DNA of 35,207 nucleotides from Actinomadura bangladeshensis (GCF_004348335.1 NZ_SMJW01000062.1:1-35207), one strand, 5' to 3'; shown: positions 1-8,410, counted from the first letter of the stretch. Numbers and translations are program-made. Notes: generated by a model from the sequence alone, not told the origin.

Positions 1-99
1 CCCCTGAGCGCGGCCCATTCCGGGCGGCCGCCGGGCGAGGTGCTCAGCACCCGGCACCTGCCGTGCCCGCCGGACGGAGCGCCGCACCGGGCGAGGCGG

Positions 100-729
100 T
101 CAGCGGGCCAGGCGGATGAGGATGCGGCAGACCTCGTCGACGATCTCGGCGGCCTCGGTCTCGTCCTCGGCCGTGGCGATCTCGCGTCCGGCCTCGCCGA
201 TCACCGTGGTGAGCACCAGGCTCAGCACCTTCTCGGGACGTCCCGCGGGCTCGCCGGGCCCGGCGCCGCGCAGCAGCTTGGTGTTCTGCGCGATCCAGTG
301 CTGGGCGCGGCTGCGCCGCATCAGCGACGACCCGGACGGGCCCTCCCCGCCGAGGAACAGCCGGGCCGCCTCCCGGCGCTCCCAGCACACCCGCAGGTAC
401 GCCCGGGCGCCGGCGGTGAACAGCGCGATCGGGTCGGACTCGCCGTCCTTGCGGGCGGCGGACACGGCCTGCGCGGCGCTCGCCTCCTGCTCGGCGGACA
501 GCTCCTCCCACAGCGCCACGTACAGCCCGGCCTTGCCGCCGTAGTGGTGGTAGAGGCTGCCGACGCTGATCCCGGACCGCTCCACGATCTCGGCGATGCC
601 CGCGTCGGCGTAGCCGCGGTCGGCGAAGACCTGCTGCGCCGCGCTCAGCAGCGCCTGCCGGGTGGCGTCGGCGCGGGCCCACTGCCGCCCGCCGCCCCCC
701 GTCCCGTCGCCGTTCTGCCTAGTCCGCAT
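100..729 (-). CDS. TetR/AcrR family transcriptional regulator
   Basis: The 209-residue protein has a TetR N-terminal helix-turn-helix at about residues 22-66, with the family hallmarks 'GYADAGIAEIVERSGIS', 'GSLYHHYGGKAGLY' and an all-helical, variable ligand-binding C-terminal half. Such proteins are dimeric repressors that leave DNA when they bind a small ligand; the ligand cannot be read here. The start is ATG at 727-729 behind a G-rich stretch, and the stop is TGA at 100-102. The gene is preceded on its own strand by the transglycosylase-like gene, with one copy of the dispersed palindrome (751-816) filling the gap. Only 21 bases separate the palindrome from the start codon, so its promoter must overlap the palindrome or lie upstream. 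Its likely target lies left of the window or is its own gene. Confidence 0.93.
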   Translation of the reverse strand: MRTRQNGDGTGGGGRQWARADATRQALLSAAQQVFADRGYADAGIAEIVERSGISVGSLYHHYGGKAGLYVALWEELSAEQEASAAQAVSAARKDGESDPIALFTAGARAYLRVCWERREAARLFLGGEGPSGSSLMRRSRAQHWIAQNTKLLRGAGPGEPAGRPEKVLSLVLTTVIGEAGREIATAEDETEAAEIVDEVCRILIRLAR

Positions 730-750
730 CCCCCCATGCTGCCACCCACC

Positions 751-816
751 CCGTTGATCTGCGGCGTGTTGTTGTTATGGGGGCGTCCATAACAACAACA
801 CGCCGCAGGTCAACGG
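751..816. repeat. Dispersed intergenic palindrome, copy 1
   Basis: Two 30-base arms (751-780 and 787-816) pair with one mismatch (position 758) around a 6-base loop. The arm contains CTGCGGCGTGTTGTTG, seen in all copies. It starts 3 bases from the stop of the minus-strand transglycosylase-like gene and ends 21 bases before the TetR start codon. In RNA it would form a very stable hairpin. No U-tract follows, so a Rho-independent role is possible but not proven. Confidence 0.95.
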
Positions 817-818
817 AG

Positions 819-1658
819 CTAGTACCAGTTGTGGGCCTGCCACCAGGACCAGGCGCCGCACGGGTCCTTGTAGCGGGCCTTGATGTAGCCGAGGCCCCAC
901 GCGATCTGGGTGGGGGAGCTGGTGCGCCAGTCGGCGCCCGCGCTCGCCAGCTTCGAGCCGGGCAGCGCCTGCGGGATGCCGTAGGCGCCGCTGGACGGGT
1001 TCTCGGCCCGCTCGTTCCAGCCGCTCTCGTGGTTCCACAGCGTCAGCAGCGACGGCCAGCAGCGGCCCCAGCCCTTGAGGGCGTTCATCTTCTTGCCGTA
1101 CGCCTTGTTCTGCGCGGCGCTCGGGTTGGAGTTGGCGAGCCGCTTGCGCTCCCGCTCGCGCTCCTGCTCGGCCTTCAGCTTCGCCCGCGCCGCCGCGTCC
1201 CGCTTCGCCTTCTCCTTGAGCCGCTTCATCTCGGCCTGGTGCTCCTTGTAGGCGCGCTCCTTGGCCTGGGCGACAGCGTTGGCCGTGACCCTGTCTATGT
1301 CGGACGCCGAGGTCAGCTTCGCGAGCATGTCGTTCGTCGACAGCCCCGCTGCGGCGGCCTGCGGCGGCTTGGTGTCGTCGCCGGTGAACGCGTCCAGGTC
1401 GACCAGCGTCACCCCGGTGCCGATGATCGCGATCGCGGCGACGGTGATGGTCACGTTGCTGGTGAGGACGCGCCGCACGCGCCGCTTCTTCTCCGGCGGC
1501 AGCGGCGGCATCCCGTCGAACCGGTCGCCGTCGTACGGGCCGCGGGGACCGCCCGGGCCGCGTGCCTCAGGCGCCTCGCGCGGGGCGGGAACGGGGGCGG
1601 AGCGGGCACGCCGGCCGCCGCCGGAGGGACGTCTGCGAGTGCCGTGACTCTGTGGCAT
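819..1658 (-). CDS. Membrane-anchored lytic transglycosylase-like protein
   Basis: The 279-residue protein has a basic, Pro/Gly/Arg-rich cytoplasmic N-terminus (1-64), one membrane segment (about 66-87), a charged Lys/Glu/Arg-rich stretch that is probably coiled coil (about 125-175), and a C-terminal transglycosylase-SLT/lysozyme-like domain (about 195-279). In that domain 'LWNHESGWNERAENPSSGAYGIPQ' (written here as two parts: LWNHESGW, then SSGAYGIPQ) holds the presumed catalytic Glu211. Actinobacterial proteins of this architecture cleave peptidoglycan outside the membrane. The start is ATG at 1656-1658 with no strong Shine-Dalgarno. The gene ends 3 bases before palindrome copy 1. The fold call is firm; actual hydrolase activity is inferred. 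Confidence 0.9.
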   Translation of the reverse strand: MPQSHGTRRRPSGGGRRARSAPVPAPREAPEARGPGGPRGPYDGDRFDGMPPLPPEKKRRVRRVLTSNVTITVAAIAIIGTGVTLVDLDAFTGDDTKPPQAAAAGLSTNDMLAKLTSASDIDRVTANAVAQAKERAYKEHQAEMKRLKEKAKRDAAARAKLKAEQERERERKRLANSNPSAAQNKAYGKKMNALKGWGRCWPSLLTLWNHESGWNERAENPSSGAYGIPQALPGSKLASAGADWRTSSPTQIAWGLGYIKARYKDPCGAWSWWQAHNWY

Positions 1659-1730
1659 AGGAGAAGACTGCCTTATCGCCCGGGATTCATGTCGTCGGAG
1701 TGAAGGTACGCGGGCCGCATGGTACGCGGT

Positions 1731-2258
1731 TCAGTCCGCGCGCTGCACGGGCTCCACGTCGCCGGCCGCGAGGCGCGCCGGCTGCAGCGCCTCGAACAGC
1801 TCCCGGTGCATGCCCCCGAACGGGGCGAACGCGCTGCCCGGCGCCTCCAGCGCGGCGCCGACCTCGTTGACCCGTTCCCGCCCGGCCGGGGTGATCTCGA
1901 CGAGGATCGCGCGCCGGTCGCGCGGATGCCGGGTGCGGCCGACGAGCCCCGCCGCCTCGAGCTGGTCGACGGTCAGCTTCACGGTCGTCGGATGCATCAT
2001 CAGGAACCGGCCGAGCGTGCTCAGCCGCGCGCTGCCGCGCGTGGTGAGGGCCAGCGCGGTCAGCAGGAAGTAGCCGGTGCGGGTGAGGTCCAGAGCCTTC
2101 AGCTCGTCGTCGAGCGCCTTCTTCAGCAGCTGGTGCAGCCGCGCCACCGAGCAGATCGCCATGAACGGCCAGGGCTCGCCCTGGAGCCCGTGCGCGTCCC
2201 AGCGGTCGCGCACGCCCATGACCAGCGGGTCGGCTCCGCCGCCCGGGTCCGCTGCCAT
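1731..2258 (-). CDS. MarR family transcriptional regulator, divergent from the mce operon
   Basis: The MarR winged-helix core is visible: a dimerisation helix, 'TRTGYFLLTALALT', then 'RLSTLGRFLMMHPTTVKLTVDQLEAAGLV' (recognition region around HPTTVKLTV) and the wing 'RTRHPRDRRAILVEITPAG'. The frame is open to a TTG at 2345, but 2290-2350 is AT-rich and looks like promoter. I prefer ATG at 2256-2258 (175 residues), which has GGCGGGA upstream; ATG at 2277-2279 is an alternative. The divergent position next to the mce leader suggests that it controls the mce genes, itself, or both. MarR proteins usually sense small lipophilic or phenolic ligands, which would fit a lipid-uptake operon, but that is inference. 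Confidence 0.88.
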   Translation of the reverse strand: MAADPGGGADPLVMGVRDRWDAHGLQGEPWPFMAICSVARLHQLLKKALDDELKALDLTRTGYFLLTALALTTRGSARLSTLGRFLMMHPTTVKLTVDQLEAAGLVGRTRHPRDRRAILVEITPAGRERVNEVGAALEAPGSAFAPFGGMHRELFEALQPARLAAGDVEPVQRAD

Positions 2259-2369
2259 CTCTCGTCCCGCCTCGATCATCGTGCGGCCGATCGTAGCTTC
2301 GGACAAAAGCAGATGTAAGTACTCGCTTCTTAGACCTTCTTCCAATAGAGTGCCTCAGATCACACGAGT

Positions 2370-2422
2370 GGTGCCCGAGTGCTTGCTTGGGCACCCTGGT
2401 GATCCCGGTCTCTGCCGAGACC
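2370..2422 (+). promoter_or_regulatory. Two consecutive hairpins in the mce leader
   Basis: Two inverted repeats lie between the MarR gene and the mce genes. The first is GGTGCCC at 2370-2376 with GGGCACC at 2389-2395; its stem extends to 10 pairs with one mismatch. The second is GGTCTC at 2407-2412 with GAGACC at 2417-2422 around TGCC. They may be operator palindromes or RNA leader structures; sequence alone does not decide. Confidence 0.45.
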
Positions 2423-2521
2423 ACGGAGGCGCGCACTGGCAAGGACGTTGGCGCCGCCTATGGTCCGGCGGGATCCGGAGTATCGGATGGGCGCCGACGT
2501 CCGAGAACGAAGGAGGCTGGT

Positions 2522-2563
2522 ATGTACCTTCACCCCGCCCCCCAGGGGGAGGTCACCGGCTGA
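2522..2563 (+). CDS. Short upstream ORF (13-residue leader peptide) coupled to yrbE4A
   Basis: ATG at 2522-2524 sits 5 bases after a perfect Shine-Dalgarno AAGGAGG (2510-2516). It encodes MYLHPAPQGEVTG and stops at TGA 2561-2563, which overlaps the ATG of the first permease gene as TGATG. This is the same start/stop overlap used at the later junctions of the operon. The yrbE4A start has only an AGGGGGAGG stretch about 10 bases upstream, inside this ORF, so translation of the leader may feed ribosomes into the operon by coupling. There is no run of one amino-acid codon as in classical attenuators. Confidence 0.55.
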   Translation: MYLHPAPQGEVTG

Positions 2564-3366
2564 TGGCCTTGAGCTTGACCAAGGCCCCCGACCTGGCACG
2601 CAGACGCGTCGGGCGAGCGCTCGACGAGACCGGGCTGCTGTGCGTGACCCTGCTGGAAGGGCTGCGCCGTTCCTGGGACCTGCGCCAGTGGTGGGGCGAG
2701 TTCATCGAGCAGTGCTGGTTCCTGGCCCGCGTCACGGCCGTCCCGGTCATGCTCATCGCGGTGCCGCTCGGCGCCACGATCTCGCTCCAGGTGGGCGACA
2801 TCGCCCGGCAGCTCGGCGCCCAGTCGGGCACCGGCGCGCTGCTCACCGCCGCGATGATCCAGCAGGTCGCGCCGCTGGCCGCCGCGCTGCTGGTGTCCGG
2901 CGTGGGCGGGTCGGCGATCACCGCCGACATGGGCGCCCGCAACATCCGCGACGAACTCGCGGCGATGGAGGTCATGGGCATCAACCCGATCCACCGCCTG
3001 GTCACCCCCAGGCTGTGGGCGGCGAGCATGGTGTCCGGGCTGCTGTGCTCGGTGGTGATCCTGGCGGGCGTCATCGGCGGCTACTACTTCAACGTCATCC
3101 AGCAGGGCGTCAGCCCGGGCGCGTTCTTCGACGGCTCGACGACACTGCTGCAGTTCTCGGACCTGGTCATCACCCTGTTCAAGGCGTGGGTGTTCGGCTT
3201 CATCGCCGCCGCCGTCGCCTGCTACATGGGCATGAACTGCGACTACGGCCCCGTCGGCGTCGGCCGCGCGGTGAACAAGGCCGTCGTCGTCACCTCGATC
3301 GTGGTGTTCGCGACGAACTACATCCTCACCATGATCTACCAGGTCCTCTTCCCCCCGAGGTTCTGA
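2563..3366 (+). CDS. yrbE4A: MlaE-type permease YrbE4A of the Mce lipid importer
   Basis: The 267-residue integral membrane protein belongs to the MlaE/YrbE permease family. It forms the inner-membrane channel half of an Mce ABC importer for lipids or steroids. About five or six hydrophobic helices are visible, and the cytoplasmic family signature is 'IRDELAAMEVMGINPIHRLV' at about residues 128-147, the presumed contact with the ATPase. I start it at ATG 2563 because homologous sequence begins there and because this ATG overlaps the stop of a leader ORF with an ideal ribosome site. The frame is open much further upstream, but that part has no family similarity. Its stop overlaps the yrbE4B start (TGATG). 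Confidence 0.94.
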   Translation: MALSLTKAPDLARRRVGRALDETGLLCVTLLEGLRRSWDLRQWWGEFIEQCWFLARVTAVPVMLIAVPLGATISLQVGDIARQLGAQSGTGALLTAAMIQQVAPLAAALLVSGVGGSAITADMGARNIRDELAAMEVMGINPIHRLVTPRLWAASMVSGLLCSVVILAGVIGGYYFNVIQQGVSPGAFFDGSTTLLQFSDLVITLFKAWVFGFIAAAVACYMGMNCDYGPVGVGRAVNKAVVVTSIVVFATNYILTMIYQVLFPPRF

Positions 3367-4220
3367 TGGTCGCCATATCCCCCGTACGCAAGCTGGGCCG
3401 GGCCTTCAAGGGCCGGACCGCCGGCCTCGCCGCCTCGGCCAACCTGCCGATCTTCCTCGGCCGGGTCCTCTACCACCTGTTCTTCGACATCATCCTGAAG
3501 CGCAAGTACGGCAAGACGCTCGCCAAGCAGGTCAGCGACATCACCGTCGGCGTCGGCGCGCTCGTCATCGGCGGCGGCATGATCTTCGTGATCGCGACGA
3601 TGTCGCTCGCCACCGGCGCGATGGTCGGCCTGCAGGGCTACCCCGGGCTCGAGCGCATCGGCGCCGAGGCGTTCACCGGCCTCGTGGCGAGCTACTCCAA
3701 CGTCCGCGAGGTCACCCCGATCATCGCGGGCGTCGCGCTGGTCGCGCAGGTCGGCACCGGGTTCACCGCCGAGATCGGCGCGATGCGGATCTCCGAGGAG
3801 ATCGACGCGCTGGAGGTCATGGGCATCAACTCCCTGGCCTACCTGGTCTGCACCCGCGTCGCCGCCGGCGTCATCGCGCTCGTGCCGCTGTACCTCGTGT
3901 CACTGTTCATGGCGTTCTTCGCCACCAGGTTCATCACGATCCAGTACTTCGGTCTTTCGCCCGGCATCTACGACTACTACTTTCACCTCTACCTGCCGCC
4001 GATCGACGTCTTCTACAGCGTCATCAAGGTCGCCGTGTTCGCCTTCATCATCATGTTCATCCACTGCTACCGCGGCTACTACGCGGCGGGCGGCCCGGTG
4101 GGCGTCGGTGTCGCCGCCGGCCGCGCGATCCGGGAGTCGACCATCCTGATGATCCTCATGAACCTCGTCCTGTCCTACATCTTCTGGGGACACGGCAGCA
4201 CAGTGAAGCTGACCGGATGA
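3366..4220 (+). CDS. yrbE4B: MlaE-type permease YrbE4B of the Mce lipid importer
   Basis: The 284-residue second permease has the YrbE signature 'EEIDALEVMGINSLAYLVCTR' and several membrane helices in the MlaE pattern. It has a longer basic N-terminus (LGRAFKGR) than YrbE4A. Actinobacterial Mce systems use two different YrbE proteins, presumably as a heterodimer, with an MceG/Mkl ATPase below and a hexamer of Mce proteins above. The start ATG at 3366-3368 overlaps the yrbE4A stop, and the stop overlaps the mceA start (ATGA). Confidence 0.95.
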   Translation: MVAISPVRKLGRAFKGRTAGLAASANLPIFLGRVLYHLFFDIILKRKYGKTLAKQVSDITVGVGALVIGGGMIFVIATMSLATGAMVGLQGYPGLERIGAEAFTGLVASYSNVREVTPIIAGVALVAQVGTGFTAEIGAMRISEEIDALEVMGINSLAYLVCTRVAAGVIALVPLYLVSLFMAFFATRFITIQYFGLSPGIYDYYFHLYLPPIDVFYSVIKVAVFAFIIMFIHCYRGYYAAGGPVGVGVAAGRAIRESTILMILMNLVLSYIFWGHGSTVKLTG

Positions 4221-5293
4221 GCGAAGAGACCCTCTCCCAGCGCTCCCGGACGGTCTTCGGGCTCGTCGGCGCCGGCGTCATCGCCGCCGCGGCGGCGTTC
4301 GTCGCGATCGGCTCGACCCCCGACCACTCCGGCTCCACGTACTACAACGCGACGTTCAGCCGGGCCGGGCAGGGCCTCGACCCGAGCAAGTCCGAGGTGA
4401 AGGTCCGCGGGATCTCCGTCGGCACCGTCGACCACCTCGAACTCGACGACCAGGGCCGCGTCAAGGTGCGGATCCGGGTCGACAAGGGCGTCCAGGTCGC
4501 CGACACCGCCGTCGCGACCGTCGAGCCCGTCTCGGTGTTCGGCCCGAAGGACATCAGCCTCGACCTCGGCGCGCACGAGCTGAGCGGCCCGTACCTGAAG
4601 GACGGCGGGACGATCGCGAAGACGCACGACCCGGAGGACCTGTCCGACACCGCCTGGCCCGCCTACGAGCTGACCAAGGCCATCAACCCCGACGACGTCG
4701 CGACCATCCTGCACACGTTCGGTGCCGGGCTGTCCGGCCAGGGCCCGGCGCTGCGCCGCACGATCGACAACGGCGCGATCGTCGTCGACGCCACCCACAA
4801 GGACCGCGCCGCCATCAACGCGCTGCTGAACGACATCAACGGCCTGTCCGGCACGCTCGCGTCCCGCGGCGGCACGCTCGCCGCGTTCACCGGCGACTTC
4901 AACCGGCTGTCGCAGGCGATCAACGAGCGTCCCGACAAGGTCTCCCAGCTCCTGGACGAGTCGACCAAGCTCGGTGACACGCTCGGCCGGAACCTCCAGC
5001 AGCACGGCGGCAACCTCGGGAAGATCATCGACAACGGCGGCGACCTCGTGTCGGTGTTCGACAACCAGCGGCGCAACATCCCGGTGCTGCTGGACAGCCT
5101 GAACGGGTTCTTCAACCTGCTGGCGCAGATCATCCGCATCCCCGGCCCGGAGGGCACCGTGATCGCGCAGGCGCGCGACGACCTCCCGCTGGACATCTGC
5201 CAGATCTTCATCGACGCGTGCACCACACCGCCGGCGAAGACGGCCTTCGAGATGCAGCTGCCGGGGCAGAAGAAGACCGGGGGGCGCCCATGA
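4217..5293 (+). CDS. mceA: MCE family protein, first of six (MceA)
   Basis: The 358-residue protein has one N-terminal membrane anchor (about 14-32), an extracytoplasmic MCE/MlaD domain (about 40-118, with 'SEVKVRGISVGTVDHLEL') and a long helical region with repeated Asn/Asp/Leu segments that forms the hydrophobic tunnel in related complexes. A Cys pair lies near the C-terminus ('LDICQIFIDACTTP'). By position it is MceA. Its ATG overlaps the yrbE4B stop by four bases, and its TGA overlaps the mceB ATG. It would act in the cell envelope, binding lipid with the other five Mce subunits; the substrate is not evident. Confidence 0.94.
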   Translation: MSEETLSQRSRTVFGLVGAGVIAAAAAFVAIGSTPDHSGSTYYNATFSRAGQGLDPSKSEVKVRGISVGTVDHLELDDQGRVKVRIRVDKGVQVADTAVATVEPVSVFGPKDISLDLGAHELSGPYLKDGGTIAKTHDPEDLSDTAWPAYELTKAINPDDVATILHTFGAGLSGQGPALRRTIDNGAIVVDATHKDRAAINALLNDINGLSGTLASRGGTLAAFTGDFNRLSQAINERPDKVSQLLDESTKLGDTLGRNLQQHGGNLGKIIDNGGDLVSVFDNQRRNIPVLLDSLNGFFNLLAQIIRIPGPEGTVIAQARDDLPLDICQIFIDACTTPPAKTAFEMQLPGQKKTGGRP

Positions 5294-6369
5294 GCCCGCG
5301 GATTCGCCGCAAGGCGGCGCGCGGACCCGACTACGCGACCACGCTGAAGTTCCTGGTGTTCGTGGCGCTGACCGGGCTGCTCACCTTCTACATCGGCCAG
5401 CAGATCCTCGGCACCAGCTTCAACGCCCGCTACAAGGTGACCGCCACCTTCGACGACGTCACCGGCCTGCTGGAGGGCGACGACGTCAAGGTCGCCGGCA
5501 CGCCCGTCGGCCAGGTGGACGGCATCGAGGTGGTGCGCGGCAAGGCCGTGGTGCGGATGGCCGTCGACAAGGACGTCAAGCTGCCGTCCGACTCCACCGC
5601 CGCCATCCGCTGGCGCAACGTGATGGGGCAGCGGGTCGTCTACCTGGAGCCGGGGACGAGCCGGACGATGCTCGGCGACGGCGACCGCGTCCCGCACACC
5701 CGGTCCGTGGTCGACCTCGGCGATGTCGTCAACGCGCTCGGCCCGCTGACCCGCAACCTCGACCCGAACCAGCTCAACAAGATCCTCTTCTCCTTCTCCC
5801 AGGCGCTGGACGGCAACGAGCAGAACATCTCGCTGCTGACCGACAACCTGGACCTGCTCCTGCAGACGTTCGCGGCGCGCAAGAAGACGATCGAGGGAAT
5901 GATCGACGACTACGAGACGGTGAGCGGCGCCGTCGCCACCCGCGACAAGCAGATCGCCGCGAGCATCGACAACCTGGAGTCGCTGACCAAGGTGTTCGCG
6001 AACAACCGGCGGCTGCTGGAGAACGCGATCGTCGAGATCGGCGGCGTCACCACCAACCTCAACCAGGTGCTCGGCGGCAACGACGCCCAGCTCGCCCGCA
6101 TCATCGACAACCTCGGCAAGTTCGCCACCACGTTCCGGCTCAACGTCGACCAGCTCGAGAAGATGGTGCAGCAGCTCCCGCTGACGCTGCGGCAGCTGTT
6201 CTCCACCGCGAACGGCGGCCACTTCCTGCGCACCAACGCGCTCTGCCTGAACGTGATGCAGGGGCCCTGCCCGTTCCCGATGGAGCTGCCGAAGGCGCCC
6301 GGCACCGGCCAGCCGTCCAAGGACGACCTCGCCAAGCTCAAGGCGATGCTGCAAGGGGGTGGCGGCTGA
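5290..6369 (+). CDS. mceB: MCE family protein, second of six (MceB)
   Basis: The 359-residue protein has a basic N-terminus, a membrane helix at about 20-37, an MCE domain at about 47-125 ('GDDVKVAGTPVGQVDGIE'), a long helical region, and a C-terminal Cys-containing segment ('NALCLNVMQGPCPFP'). The start is ATG at 5290-5292, overlapping the mceA stop as ATGA; longer in-frame starts upstream lie inside mceA and are rejected. It is followed by mceC through a TGATG overlap. Confidence 0.94.
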   Translation: MSPRIRRKAARGPDYATTLKFLVFVALTGLLTFYIGQQILGTSFNARYKVTATFDDVTGLLEGDDVKVAGTPVGQVDGIEVVRGKAVVRMAVDKDVKLPSDSTAAIRWRNVMGQRVVYLEPGTSRTMLGDGDRVPHTRSVVDLGDVVNALGPLTRNLDPNQLNKILFSFSQALDGNEQNISLLTDNLDLLLQTFAARKKTIEGMIDDYETVSGAVATRDKQIAASIDNLESLTKVFANNRRLLENAIVEIGGVTTNLNQVLGGNDAQLARIIDNLGKFATTFRLNVDQLEKMVQQLPLTLRQLFSTANGGHFLRTNALCLNVMQGPCPFPMELPKAPGTGQPSKDDLAKLKAMLQGGGG

Positions 6370-7388
6370 TGGCGCTGAAGTCCCTGCGGGACGTCAACCA
6401 GAAGCTCGTCGCGATCGTCACGGTCTCCGCGCTCGGCGCCGCCTGCGTGTTCGCGTTCGCCGTCGGGCAGCTGCACCTGTTCGAGCGCGGCTACACGATG
6501 AGCGGCGAGTTCAGCGACGCCGCCGGGCTGAAGAAGGGCCAGGACGTCCGGGTCGCCGGAGTGAAGTCGGGCCGGGTCACCTCGGTGACGCCGGACTTCA
6601 AGCACGGCAAGGTCATCGTTACCTGGCACGTCAACGCCGGGATCGACCTCGGGCCGAAGACCCGGGCGGAGATCCAGACGACGACGCTGCTCGGCGGCCG
6701 GTACCTGCGGCTGTCCGGCCCGGTGTCCAAGCCCTACATGTCGGACGTGCCGGAGTCGAAGCGGCGCATCCCGCTGACCCGCACCAGCGTCCCCTTCACC
6801 GTCCCCGAAGCCCTCGAAGGCGCGCAGAACATCGTCGGCAAGCTCGACGAGAAGAGCATCGACAAACTGCTCACCGAGGTCAACAAGATCAAGTCGCCGG
6901 GCGCGGAGAAGCTGAACCGGGTCCTCACCAACATCCAGGACGTCTCCCGGATGCTCAACGACTCCTACCCGCAGATCCAGAAGCTCATCGAGAGCAGCAA
7001 GACGATCACCGGGACGCTGGCGGGCAAGGACGAGCAGCTCCGCGAGATCATCAACTCCAGCCAGGTGCTGCTGCAGACGCTGGTGCGGCGCCGCAACGAG
7101 CTGGCCGCGACGATCGGGCAGGGCAACCGGACCGTCCAGACGCTGTCCAACGTCATCTCCAAGAACCAGAAGCAGCTCGACGCGCTGCTGGACAACCTGC
7201 ACCTGCTCACCACCAGGCTCGCGCCCAACATGGACGCGCTCAACACCGACTTCTCGCTGCTCGGGCCGACGTTCCAGCAGGTCGCCAACCTCAAGGGCAA
7301 CGGCAACTGGATCGAGGGCGTGCTCACCGGGCTCGGCCCGCTGCAGCCGCCCGGCCCGATCTCCACCCGGCGCCAGGGAGGCAACTGA
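6369..7388 (+). CDS. mceC: MCE family protein, third of six (MceC)
   Basis: The 339-residue protein has a membrane anchor at about 13-33 and an MCE domain at about 42-120 ('GLKKGQDVRVAGVKSGRVTSV'), followed by heptad-like helices up to about residue 300 and a short Pro/Gly-rich tail. The start ATG at 6369-6371 overlaps the mceB stop; the stop overlaps the mceD start. It is a subunit of the same envelope lipid-transfer complex. It lacks the C-terminal Cys pair seen in the first two subunits. Confidence 0.94.
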   Translation: MALKSLRDVNQKLVAIVTVSALGAACVFAFAVGQLHLFERGYTMSGEFSDAAGLKKGQDVRVAGVKSGRVTSVTPDFKHGKVIVTWHVNAGIDLGPKTRAEIQTTTLLGGRYLRLSGPVSKPYMSDVPESKRRIPLTRTSVPFTVPEALEGAQNIVGKLDEKSIDKLLTEVNKIKSPGAEKLNRVLTNIQDVSRMLNDSYPQIQKLIESSKTITGTLAGKDEQLREIINSSQVLLQTLVRRRNELAATIGQGNRTVQTLSNVISKNQKQLDALLDNLHLLTTRLAPNMDALNTDFSLLGPTFQQVANLKGNGNWIEGVLTGLGPLQPPGPISTRRQGGN

Positions 7389-8410
7389 TGGGCAGGGGGA
7401 AGGGCCTCGCCGCGGCGCTCGCCCTCACCATGGCCGCGTCGGCCGGCGGCTGCTCGCTGGCCCCGTCCGGCGGCGACCGCACCATGGTCGTCTACGTCCC
7501 GAAGGCGCGCTCCTTCTACAAGGAGTCCAAGGTCAAGGTGATGGGCGCCGACGTCGGCCTCGTCGACAAGGTCGAGAACCAGGGCGACAAGGTCAAGGTG
7601 ACGTTCCACATCCGCCGGGACGTCCCGCTCCCGCGCGGTGTGCAGGCGTCGATCGTCCCGCTGAACCTCATCGGCGAGCGGAACCTCGTCCTGCACCCGG
7701 CGTGGAAGCCGGGGGAGGAGAAGGAGACCGCGAACGTCATCCCGATCGAGCGCACCCACGTGCCGGTCGAGGTCGACGACGCGCTCAGCTCCTTCACCAA
7801 CCTCGCGAACGCGCTCGACCCGACCAAGATGCAGTCCGCGCTCGGCACCGCCGCCGGGACCGTCAAGGGCAACGGCAAGGAGTTCAACGCCACGCTCGAG
7901 CAGAGCGCCCGCCTCATCGAGAACGTCGCCGGGCAGGACCAGGACCTCATCGCGGTCGCGCGGAACCTCGACCGGCTCGCCGGAGTGGTGCGCGGGCGCG
8001 AGCAGGTCCTCGGCACGATGATCCGGGACTTCGGCGAGGCCAGCCGGGTGCTCAGCTCCGAGCGCGGCGAACTGCAGCAGCTGATCAGCGGCATCCTCGA
8101 ACTCGCCAAGAACGGCGACAAGCTGATCCAGAAGTACAAGGGCAACCTGCCCTACGACCTCGCCGTCCTCACCCGGGCCGCGCTGGTCCTCAAGGGCAAC
8201 GCCAAGGAGATCGCGCAGCTGCTGCACGTGCTGCCCGGCATCGGCGACGCCCTCATCGGCGGCTACAACCCGAAGAACAAGTCGCTGCAGATCCGCTTCG
8301 CCACCGACGCCTTCCTGCGGACGTGGCTGAAGGGCCTGATGAACACCGACGACGTCGGCTGCCCGCTGCCCAAGCCGAACTCCAACTGCCCCTGGGACGG
8401 AGGCAACTGA
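7388..8410 (+). CDS. mceD: MCE family protein, fourth of six (MceD), possible lipoprotein
   Basis: The 340-residue protein has an N-terminal signal-like segment that ends in ASAGGC, so Cys22 could be lipidated. The -3 Ala makes this lipobox weaker than that of the next protein. The MCE domain spans about 32-108 ('SKVKVMGADVGLVDKVE'), then a helical region and a C-terminus with a Cys pair (VGCPLPKPNSNCPW). The start ATG at 7388-7390 overlaps the mceC stop; a long competing frame that begins upstream is a shadow. If it is lipidated, the complex would carry two lipoproteins instead of the single LprK-type MceE usual in mycobacteria. Confidence 0.92.
   Translation: MGRGKGLAAALALTMAASAGGCSLAPSGGDRTMVVYVPKARSFYKESKVKVMGADVGLVDKVENQGDKVKVTFHIRRDVPLPRGVQASIVPLNLIGERNLVLHPAWKPGEEKETANVIPIERTHVPVEVDDALSSFTNLANALDPTKMQSALGTAAGTVKGNGKEFNATLEQSARLIENVAGQDQDLIAVARNLDRLAGVVRGREQVLGTMIRDFGEASRVLSSERGELQQLISGILELAKNGDKLIQKYKGNLPYDLAVLTRAALVLKGNAKEIAQLLHVLPGIGDALIGGYNPKNKSLQIRFATDAFLRTWLKGLMNTDDVGCPLPKPNSNCPWDGGN

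Noticed and set aside
39..67. Two small hairpins after the TetR gene as a terminator
   Set aside because: Stems are only five base pairs and such hairpins are frequent by chance at this GC content.
2077..2562. Long 5' extension of the yrbE4A frame to 2077
   Set aside because: It crosses the MarR gene on the other strand and has no permease character; the family sequence begins near 2563, where a coupled start exists.
6359..8410. Very long open frames through the mce genes (for example 6359-8410 and 7702-9516)
   Set aside because: The first part is a shadow in the wrong frame, rich in Arg, Pro and Gly; the true MceD and MceE start at TGATG overlaps inside them.
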